From an uncultured Oscillospiraceae bacterium (GTDB lineage: Bacteria > Bacillota > Clostridia > Oscillospirales > Oscillospiraceae), in the NCBI GenBank assembly GCA_934512135.1, contig CAKSWT010000014.1, positions 17,189 to 81,188 of the forward strand: a stretch of DNA of 64,000 nt. The letters run 5' to 3'. Below are positions 58,622 through 64,000 of the stretch, piece after piece. Under the pieces are notes generated by a model. That model was not told the DNA's origin, made no database searches, and worked only from the letters and a program-made list of their open reading frames with translations. The translations under genes were made by a program, and so were the position numbers. Within the stretch, counting starts at the first letter, position 1. Each line of letters opens with the position of its first letter.

Positions 58622-59995
58622 ATGAATGTCAAACTTTTCAGACCCGCCAGACTTCTGAGCTTTGTGCTGGCAGCCACAGTTGCATTGGCCCCTGCGGCCA
58701 TGGCGGCAGATACCGCCGACGTCAATGAGAAGGATGCACCTGTGGTCGTCAGCAACCTTGTCAGTGGCACTGCCATGGGCATTGGCTCGGTGGACGTGCT
58801 GGGGGTCAACATCCGGGAAAATCCCAACGCCGAGGCTGACGTGGTTGGCCTGGTAGGCCAGGGTCAGCAGGTCCTGGTGCTTTCTCAAGAGGGAGATTGG
58901 TACCGGGTGAGCTGCAACGGTGTAGTGGGCTTTGTTTCCAAGGACTACATGAATGTGACAGCCCAGGGCACTGCGGATTTGGGCTACGGCCTGGTGAAGT
59001 GCTCCGCTGCCAACGTCCGTGCCGCAGCGAATACAGACAGCGATCCTGTGGGCTGCATGGCAGAGCAGGATGTGGTGACCATTACCGGCATCACCGACGG
59101 CTGGTATCAGGTGGCGCTGTCCGACGGCAGCACAGGCTATGTTCGCAGTGATCTGGTGGATCCCACCGCGGAGATTCCTGCGGAGAAGATCTTCGATTAT
59201 GCGGTGATCCAGTGCGCGGCGGCAAACCTTAGAAGTGCGCCGGATTCCTCTTCCACCAAGACCGATGTGCTGTATAACGGCAGCCTCTGCACGCTGGTGC
59301 AGCAGGTCGGAGACTGGTATGAGGTCCAGTATGGCGATGCCACAGGCTATGTGCTGGCGTCTCTGGTGAGCACCACCAATAGCGCCGAGGACGGCTCCAC
59401 CAATGTGGAGACGCTGGTTCAGGCACTGGATCGGGAGGAGGCCGAGGCTGCGGCGGCGCAGGCTGCGGCAACTCAGACCCCTGCCAAAACTGAGGAGAGC
59501 ACCTCCTACAGTGATACGTCCTACGAGGATGACAACGATTCCCAGGATGATTACGAGGATTACGAAGACTACGAGGACGACACCTCCTATGAGGAGCCTT
59601 CCTACGAGACACCCTCCTACAACGAGTCCTCTTCCTCCAGCATTGTGGATGTGGCCCTGTCTTATCTGGGCGTGCCCTATGTCTGGGGTGGCACCACACC
59701 TTCTGGCTTTGACTGCTCCGGCTATGTGCAGTATGTGTTCCGTCAGTGTGGCTACTCCATCTCCCGTACCGCGACTCCGCAGTACGACGATGGCTATCCG
59801 GTGTCCTATTCCGAGCTGCAGCCCGGTGACCTGGTGTTCTTCGAGCGCACCTATGACGATACCGGCATCACCCATGTGGGCATCTACATCGGCGGCGGTG
59901 ACTTTGTGCATGCCGGCGGCGGATGCGTGAAGATCTCCTCCTTGAGCGAGAGCTATTACTCCAGCCGCTACTACGGCGCCTGCCGGATTGCCTAA
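58622..59995 (+). CDS. Secreted NlpC/P60 endopeptidase with three SH3 domains
   Basis: 457 residues. A signal peptide (to about residue 28, AMA-A) precedes three bacterial SH3 repeats (about 55-115, 125-185, 197-255). A linker (about 256-335) is rich in Ala, then in Asp/Glu/Tyr (DDYEDYEDYEDD), then in Ser. The C-terminal NlpC/P60 domain has Cys 364 (FDCSGY) and His 417 (THVGIYIG). It should cleave stem peptides of peptidoglycan outside the cell. GGAGG precedes the ATG. Confidence 0.94.
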   Translation: MNVKLFRPARLLSFVLAATVALAPAAMAADTADVNEKDAPVVVSNLVSGTAMGIGSVDVLGVNIRENPNAEADVVGLVGQGQQVLVLSQEGDWYRVSCNGVVGFVSKDYMNVTAQGTADLGYGLVKCSAANVRAAANTDSDPVGCMAEQDVVTITGITDGWYQVALSDGSTGYVRSDLVDPTAEIPAEKIFDYAVIQCAAANLRSAPDSSSTKTDVLYNGSLCTLVQQVGDWYEVQYGDATGYVLASLVSTTNSAEDGSTNVETLVQALDREEAEAAAAQAAATQTPAKTEESTSYSDTSYEDDNDSQDDYEDYEDYEDDTSYEEPSYETPSYNESSSSSIVDVALSYLGVPYVWGGTTPSGFDCSGYVQYVFRQCGYSISRTATPQYDDGYPVSYSELQPGDLVFFERTYDDTGITHVGIYIGGGDFVHAGGGCVKISSLSESYYSSRYYGACRIA

Positions 59996-60008
59996 TACCG
60001 GATCTTCT

Positions 60009-60042
60009 ATTGCCCCGACCAAACGGTCGGGGCAATTTTTTG
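60009..60042 (+). terminator. Terminator of the NlpC/P60 gene
   Basis: Perfect 12-bp stem (60009-60020 with 60025-60036), AAAC loop and T-run. Confidence 0.95.
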
Positions 60043-60078
60043 CGCAAAAAGAGAGGAAAGCGCTTGGCTTTCCTCTCT
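60041..60078 (-). terminator. purA terminator
   Basis: Minus-strand stem AGAGAGGAAAG / CTTTCCTCTCT (60068-60078 with 60050-60060) followed by TTTTTGCG. It stands back to back with the previous terminator. Confidence 0.9.
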
Positions 60079-60084
60079 GGGTTG

Positions 60085-61359
60085 TTACCGGTAAATAATC
60101 TCGTGACGCTTGGGACCGGTGGAAACCAGGGTGATGGGCACGCCGATTTCCTTCTCGATAAACAGTACATAGTCCTGGGCGGCCTTGGGAAGTTTCTCCC
60201 AGCGAGTGGTGCCTCGCACATCGGTTTTCCAGCCAGGCAGGGTGGTGTAAACGGGCTTTGCTTTTCTCAGCTCTGGGGTAACCGGGAAGTCTTTGGTGAT
60301 GTTACCGTCGATCTCATAGCCCACGCAGACCTTGATTTCGTCCAAATAGCCCATGACGTCTAGACAGGTGAGGGCGACATCGGTGCCCCCCTGGACGGAC
60401 ACGCCATAACGGGTGGCCACGGCGTCGAACCAGCCCACTCGACGGGGACGTCCGGTGGTGGCGCCGTACTCTCCGGCGTCGCCGCCCCGTCTCCGCAGCT
60501 CTTCCGCTTCGTCGCCGAAGAGCTCACTGACAAACTCGCCGGCGCCCACGGAGCTGGAATATGCCTTGGTGACCACATAAATCTGCTTCAGCTCTGTGGG
60601 GGCGATGCCGGCACCAACACAGCCGAAGCCGGCAACGGTGTGGGAGGAGGTGGTCATGGGGTAGATGCCGAAGTCCGGATCCTTCAAAGAGCCAAGCTGG
60701 CCCTCTAGCAGAACGGTCTTTCCGGCCTTCAGCGCCTCCTGGAGATAGGCGTGGACGTTGCCCACATAGGGACGGATCAATTCCCGCCACTCCATCAGCT
60801 GGGCGAAAAGCACGTCGGGATCCAGAGGATCCTTGTGATAAAGATTTACAAACAGGGCATTCTTTAAGGTACAGATGTTCTGAAGGCGGGCCTTCAGGTC
60901 CTCCTCGTCAAACAGCTCGTTGACCTGAATGCCGTTTTTCGCATATTTGTCGGAGAAGAACGGGGCAATGCCGGATTTGGTGGAACCAAAGGCGTTGCCG
61001 GCCAGACGCTCCTCCTCGTAGGTATCCTGGAGAATGTGGTAGGGCATCAGAATCTGAACCCGGTCGGAAATCAGGAGCTTAGGCGCAGGGACGCCGGCGT
61101 CGGTAATTGCCTTGATCTCGCCCATAAGCTCAGAAATGTCCAGCGCCACGCCGTTTCCAATGACGTTCATGGTCCCGGGGTTGCATGCGCCGGATGGAAT
61201 CAGATGCAGTGCAAATTTTCCGTAGTCGTTGATAATGGTATGGCCGGCATTGGCGCCGCCCTGAAAGCGGACCACAATGTCGGAGGTCTCAGAGAGCAGA
61301 TCGGTAACCTTACCCTTTCCCTCGTCGCCCCAGTTTGCGCCGACAATCGCTTTCACCAT
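60085..61359 (-). CDS. purA: Adenylosuccinate synthetase
   Basis: 424 residues. It joins IMP and Asp with GTP in AMP synthesis. The N terminus MVKAIVGANWGDEGKGKVTD holds the GTP-binding loop and catalytic Asp. The GHTIIND, STKSGIAP-type, TTGRPRRVGWFD and C-terminal STGPKRHEII segments are present. ATG 61359 is preceded by GGAGG; upstream in-frame codons lie in the leader. No purine riboswitch is obvious in the 80-base leader. Confidence 0.97.
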   Translation of the reverse strand: MVKAIVGANWGDEGKGKVTDLLSETSDIVVRFQGGANAGHTIINDYGKFALHLIPSGACNPGTMNVIGNGVALDISELMGEIKAITDAGVPAPKLLISDRVQILMPYHILQDTYEEERLAGNAFGSTKSGIAPFFSDKYAKNGIQVNELFDEEDLKARLQNICTLKNALFVNLYHKDPLDPDVLFAQLMEWRELIRPYVGNVHAYLQEALKAGKTVLLEGQLGSLKDPDFGIYPMTTSSHTVAGFGCVGAGIAPTELKQIYVVTKAYSSSVGAGEFVSELFGDEAEELRRRGGDAGEYGATTGRPRRVGWFDAVATRYGVSVQGGTDVALTCLDVMGYLDEIKVCVGYEIDGNITKDFPVTPELRKAKPVYTTLPGWKTDVRGTTRWEKLPKAAQDYVLFIEKEIGVPITLVSTGPKRHEIIYR

Positions 61360-61437
61360 AATAATACCTCCGCGGCTGGGATTCGCAACCTTTTGGGGGA
61401 TCCCGGAAGGATTTGCCTTTTCCAAGCCCGCATTTTC

Positions 61438-61466
61438 ATTATATCGCAAGGGAGAATTTTTTGCAA
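61438..61466 (-). promoter_or_regulatory. purA promoter
   Basis: Minus-strand TTGCAA (61461-61466), 17-bp spacer, TATAAT (61438-61443). It diverges from the yerC-type promoter 24 bp away. Confidence 0.8.
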
Positions 61467-61489
61467 GGAAGAGTTATAAAATTTCGTCC

Positions 61490-61518
61490 TTTACTTTCAT
61501 ATGTCAGTTTGTTAAAAT
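61490..61518 (+). promoter_or_regulatory. Promoter of the YerC-like gene
   Basis: TTTACT (61490-61495), 17-bp spacer, TAAAAT (61513-61518). The first of two identical 9-mers begins at its last base. Confidence 0.65.
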
Positions 61519-61546
61519 GAGGTGACAAATGATAAAGTGAGGTGAC
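61518..61546 (+). repeat. Two direct TGAGGTGAC repeats under the yerC-type promoter
   Basis: TGAGGTGAC occurs at 61518-61526 and 61538-61546, 20 bp apart (two helix turns), between the -10 and the start codon. The second supplies the GAGGTG ribosome site. A TrpR-fold autoregulator binding both is a reasonable guess; duplicated ribosome-site sequence is the dull alternative. Confidence 0.6.
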
Positions 61547-61551
61547 TGTGC

Positions 61552-61860
61552 ATGAATAGCCATGGAAAGGGCAGCGACCGTTCCGCGGCGCTCTACGAGG
61601 CACTTTTGCTGCTGAAAACTCCGGAGGAGTGCTATGCTTTTTTTGAAGACCTCTGTACGGTGTCAGAGCAGATGGCCATGGAGCAGCGCTTTGAGGTGGC
61701 GATGCTGCTGGACCAGGGCAGCATTTACAGTGACGTTTTGGAGAAAACCGGCGTCAGCAGTGCCACGGTAAGCCGTGTCAAGCGGAGCCTGAACTACGGC
61801 TCCGGGGGCTACCGGACGGTGCTGGATCGCTATCAGAAAGAAATGGAGGAAACCAAGTGA
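61552..61860 (+). CDS. YerC/YecD family TrpR-related regulator
   Basis: 102 residues. The TrpR-like helix-turn-helix region reads EVAMLLDQGSIYSDVLEKTGVSSATVSRVKRSL (about 48-80). B. subtilis YerC is a small homologue of unknown target. The next gene's GTG overlaps its stop, so it is coupled to the methyltransferase. GAGGTG precedes the ATG. Confidence 0.88.
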   Translation: MNSHGKGSDRSAALYEALLLLKTPEECYAFFEDLCTVSEQMAMEQRFEVAMLLDQGSIYSDVLEKTGVSSATVSRVKRSLNYGSGGYRTVLDRYQKEMEETK

Positions 61861-62633
61861 GCGCATATGGTGCTTTGGCAAGCTATTACGACAGCTTGAC
61901 CCAGGATGTGGACTATGCCGGACTGCACGCCTATCTGATGGCCCATTTTCGCCGCGGCAATGTGAAGCTCCGCAGAGTGCTGGATATGGCCTGCGGGACC
62001 GGTAGCCTCAGCTATTTGTTTGCGGCTGACGGCGTAAAAACCCTGGGGATGGACCTGAGCCAGGAAATGCTGGACCGGGCCGGAGAAAAGGCGGCGTGCT
62101 TTGCCGGGATGGCGCCGGAATTCCGCCAGGCCAATATGGCGGATTTTCAGGTGGATAAGCCGGTGGACGGCCTGGTGTGTATGCTGGATAGCTTTAATTA
62201 TCTTGTGGACCCGGCAGAGGGCGTCAGCGCCCTCAGGAGCTTCTATCAGGCACTGGCACCAGGAGGGATGCTCATTTTTGATGTGCGGCCCAGAAAGCAG
62301 CTGATGGCCTTTGACGGCCAGATGTTTATGGATGAGACGGAAGATGTGGTCTGCATTTGGCGCACGGAGTTTGATGCGGCGGAAAATCTCTGCTATTATG
62401 GCATGGATATTTTCAGCCGGGAAGGGGACCTGTGGCGTCGAAATCAGGAGGAGCATGTGGAATACGCCTATCGGCTCCGCTGGCTCCGTCAGGAGATGGA
62501 GGCCATTGGGTTCCAAAACATCGGGTTTTGGGGAGATCGCACCATGGCCGCCCCTGGGGCGGAGGATGAGCGGGTGTTTATCACCGCAAGGAAAGGAATG
62601 AAACCATGGGGGATACACTGGTTCGGGGGATGA
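61857..62633 (+). CDS. Class I SAM-dependent methyltransferase
   Basis: 258 residues from a GTG overlapping the previous stop (GTGA). Motif I is VLDMACGTGSLS (about 41-52), followed by LGMDLSQEMLDRA and LVCMLDSFNYL. This resembles small-molecule or YodB/UbiE-like methyltransferases; the substrate is unknown. hslO overlaps its end by 28 bp, so yerC-type, methyltransferase and hslO form one unit. Confidence 0.88.
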   Translation: MSAYGALASYYDSLTQDVDYAGLHAYLMAHFRRGNVKLRRVLDMACGTGSLSYLFAADGVKTLGMDLSQEMLDRAGEKAACFAGMAPEFRQANMADFQVDKPVDGLVCMLDSFNYLVDPAEGVSALRSFYQALAPGGMLIFDVRPRKQLMAFDGQMFMDETEDVVCIWRTEFDAAENLCYYGMDIFSREGDLWRRNQEEHVEYAYRLRWLRQEMEAIGFQNIGFWGDRTMAAPGAEDERVFITARKGMKPWGIHWFGG

Positions 62634-63490
62634 CCCGAGACGGTTTTGTGAAAATCACAGCGGTTGCCACCACGGAAATCACCCGGCGCGCCCGGGAGAT
62701 CCATCACACCACGGCGGTGGCCACGGCGGCGCTGGGACGTATGCTGGCGGCCACCAGCATGATTGGAAACATGCAGAAAATTGAGGAGGGCAGTGTTACA
62801 CTGATCGTCAAGGGCGGCGGTCCCTTGGGGACTCTCTTGGCCACAGCAGATCCGGAGGGAAACGTCCGGGGATATGTGGAGAACCCTCAGGTTGCGCTGA
62901 TGGAAAAGTACCAGGGAAAGCTGGACGTGGGCGCGGCAGTGGGCAGGGAGGGAACCCTGACCCTTGTTCGGGACCTGCACATGAAAGAGCCCTATGTGGG
63001 CACTGTGGGGCTTCTGGGGGGAGAGATTGCCGAGGATGTGGCGGCTTACTTTGTAGAGAGTGAGCAGGTCCCCACGGTGTGTGCGCTGGGGGTGCTGCTG
63101 AATCGGGACCAAAGCGTCGATGTGGCAGGTGGCTACCTTTTACAGCTGCTGCCGGGTGCGCCGGACAGCCTGATCGATCAGCTGGAGCAAAGCGTTCGGG
63201 AGACGGGGAATGTCTCGTCGCTGATGAAGGAAGGCCTTAGCCCCAGGGAAATCATTCTCCGCGTGCTTGGTGGCATGGACGTGGAGATTCTGGAGGAGCA
63301 GCCCATCTGCTATAAGTGCTATTGTAGCCGGGAACGGGTGGAGTCTACACTGGTCAGCCTGGGAGAAAAGGAGCTTCGTGAGATCATTCAGGAGGGGAAG
63401 GACATCTCTGTGGGGTGTCAGTTCTGCGACACGGAATACACCTTCACGCCGGAGGATATTCAACAGCTCCTGGATCATGCGCTGTCGTGA
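62606..63490 (+). CDS. hslO: Redox-regulated chaperone Hsp33
   Basis: 294 residues. Hsp33 holds unfolding proteins during oxidative stress. The C-terminal zinc switch is intact: CYC (about residues 235-237) and C-x2-C (CQFC, near 268). The N-terminal segment RDGFVKITAVATTEITRRA and GGYLLQLLPGA are typical. Start ATG 62606 lies inside the previous gene, with GGAAAGG-type spacing upstream. Confidence 0.96.
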   Translation: MGDTLVRGMTRDGFVKITAVATTEITRRAREIHHTTAVATAALGRMLAATSMIGNMQKIEEGSVTLIVKGGGPLGTLLATADPEGNVRGYVENPQVALMEKYQGKLDVGAAVGREGTLTLVRDLHMKEPYVGTVGLLGGEIAEDVAAYFVESEQVPTVCALGVLLNRDQSVDVAGGYLLQLLPGAPDSLIDQLEQSVRETGNVSSLMKEGLSPREIILRVLGGMDVEILEEQPICYKCYCSRERVESTLVSLGEKELREIIQEGKDISVGCQFCDTEYTFTPEDIQQLLDHALS

Positions 63491-63499
63491 GAAATGGTC

Positions 63500-63537
63500 A
63501 TTTTTCGTGCCCTGTCAAGGGTTTTTGCGGGGCACGA
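63500..63537 (+). other. Hairpin between hslO and the tRNA promoter
   Basis: TTTTCGTGCCC and GGGCACGAAAA arms flank a 16-base loop. The usual T-run is missing, so it may be a weak hslO terminator or a 3'-end structure. Confidence 0.45.
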
Positions 63538-63567
63538 AAAAAGATTTAAAAAAACGAAAAAAACTTC

Positions 63568-63596
63568 TTGACATTTTGGGGCATCCTGAGTATAAT
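63568..63596 (+). promoter_or_regulatory. Promoter of the tRNA cluster
   Basis: Consensus TTGACA (63568-63573), 17-bp spacer, TATAAT (63591-63596), about 50 bases before the first tRNA. Confidence 0.95.
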
Positions 63597-63646
63597 ATCA
63601 ACGTCGCTGAGAGATACGGCTTCAAAACCTCCTCAAAAGCGAATTT

Positions 63647-63722
63647 GGGAGCATAGCTCAGCTGGGAGAGCACTTGCCTTACAAGCAAGGGGTCACAGGT
63701 TCGAGCCCTGTTGTTCCCACCA
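63647..63722 (+). tRNA. tRNA-Val (UAC)
   Basis: 76 nt with encoded CCA. Acceptor GGGAGCA pairs with TGTTCCC; anticodon loop CTTACAA gives TAC; T-loop GGTTCGAGCC is standard. Confidence 0.97.
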
Positions 63723-63730
63723 TGTAATAT

Positions 63731-63807
63731 GGCCCGGTAGTTCAGTTGGTTAGAACGCTAGCCTGTCACGCTAGAGGTCGTCGGTTCGAGCCCGATCCGG
63801 GTCGCCA
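63731..63807 (+). tRNA. tRNA-Asp (GUC)
   Basis: 77 nt with encoded CCA. Acceptor GGCCCGG / CCGGGTC; anticodon loop CTGTCAC gives GTC; discriminator G fits tRNA-Asp. Confidence 0.97.
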
Positions 63808-63809
63808 GC

Positions 63810-63841
63810 ATTTTAAGCTGAGCGACAGCTCAGCTTAAAAT
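63810..63841 (+). other. 14-bp hairpin between tRNA-Asp and tRNA-Phe
   Basis: Perfect stem (63810-63823 with 63828-63841) around GACA fills the whole spacer. It may be a processing signal or a partial terminator inside the tRNA transcript. Confidence 0.75.
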
Positions 63842-63843
63842 AT

Positions 63844-63919
63844 GCCTCTGTAGCTCAGTCGGTAGAGCAGGGGACTGAAAATCCCCGTGTCGTTGGTTCG
63901 ATTCCGACCGGAGGCACCA
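63844..63919 (+). tRNA. tRNA-Phe (GAA)
   Basis: 76 nt with encoded CCA. Acceptor GCCTCTG / CGGAGGC; anticodon loop CTGAAAA gives GAA; discriminator A fits tRNA-Phe. Confidence 0.97.
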
Positions 63920-63924
63920 TTTCT

Positions 63925-64000
63925 GCGGGTGTAGCTCATCTGGTAGAGCGCCACCTTGCCAAGGTGGAGGTAGCGAGTTCGAGCCTCGTCACCCGCTCCA
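63925..64000 (+). tRNA. tRNA-Gly (GCC)
   Basis: 76 nt with encoded CCA ending exactly at the window edge. Acceptor GCGGGTG / CACCCGC; anticodon loop TTGCCAA gives GCC. The cluster may continue beyond. Confidence 0.97.

Noticed and set aside
61360..61437. Purine riboswitch before purA
   Set aside because: The leader is short, has no three-way-junction signature and no terminator before the ribosome site.
63647..64000. CRISPR-like repeats from the similar tRNA arms
   Set aside because: The repeated GTTCGA and TAGCTCA segments are the normal T and D arms of four tRNAs.

Overview
The window is a G+C-rich chromosomal segment from an anaerobic, spore-forming Clostridia relative. It most resembles the butyrate-producing Oscillospiraceae (Flavonifractor / Intestinimonas / Lawsonibacter type). 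The evidence is a Gram-positive PolC, SpoIIID, a T-box leader, strong AGGAGG ribosome sites, frequent TTG/GTG starts, FeoB with a fused FeoA domain, a 3-keto-5-aminohexanoate-cleavage-type enzyme beside a thiolase (amino acid or lysine fermentation), and a Moco-type riboswitch. The genus is inferred from gene content, not from a marker gene. I see no prophage, insertion sequence or CRISPR array.

Layout. 1-1.7 kb: end of a thiolase gene and a BKACE (Kce-like) gene. 1.7-6.6 kb: a probable molybdenum-cofactor riboswitch and operon (moeA, a second MoeA/MogA-like gene with a Cys-rich tail, moaA, moaC, a mog/moaB-type gene, a MOSC gene). 6.6-9.2 kb: minus-strand feoB and a tiny FeoB-associated Cys-rich protein, behind a promoter that carries a palindrome. 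9.2-11.3 kb: thrS with a T-box. 11.4-14.25 kb: a Crp/Fnr-type regulator, then a lipoprotein and permease of an ABC importer without its ATPase. 14.25-14.51 kb: a very hairpin-rich non-coding element. 14.5-17 kb: an SLH-domain surface protein and a RodA/FtsW protein (minus). 17.1-19 kb: tsaE, tsaB, upp. 19-23.6 kb (minus): a 39-residue membrane peptide, an acetyltransferase, a HAD phosphatase, argS, and a methyltransferase preceded by what looks like a complete leader-peptide attenuator.

23.7-25.7 kb: rimM, trmD, sirtuin. 25.7-27 kb (minus): spoIIID and degV. 27.3-31.4 kb: a DUF308 membrane protein, then an overlapping trio (C39-like cysteine peptidase, MATE exporter, transglutaminase-like protein). 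31.5-37.2 kb: a full dipeptide/oligopeptide ABC importer (dppABCDF). 37.3-40.5 kb: GNAT, class I amidotransferase-like hydrolase (minus), membrane dipeptidase and a penicillin-binding-fold serine hydrolase. 40.6-51.2 kb: the conserved block pyrH, frr, uppS, cdsA, dxr, rseP, ispG, polC. 51.2-57.7 kb: a compact histidine operon hisZ-G-D-B-H-A-F-I-E without hisC or a histidinol-phosphatase gene. 57.8-63.5 kb: IreB, a 96-residue unknown, an SH3/NlpC-P60 wall hydrolase, purA (minus), a YerC/TrpR-like regulator with a methyltransferase, and hslO. 63.6-64.0 kb: a tRNA cluster Val-Asp-Phe-Gly, the last ending exactly at the window edge.

Most of the window is housekeeping. The less ordinary parts are the methyltransferase attenuator (23.35-23.58 kb), the peptidase/MATE/transglutaminase trio, the hairpin-dense element at 14.25 kb, the duplicated 9-mer under the yerC promoter, and several small proteins and operator-like palindromes.
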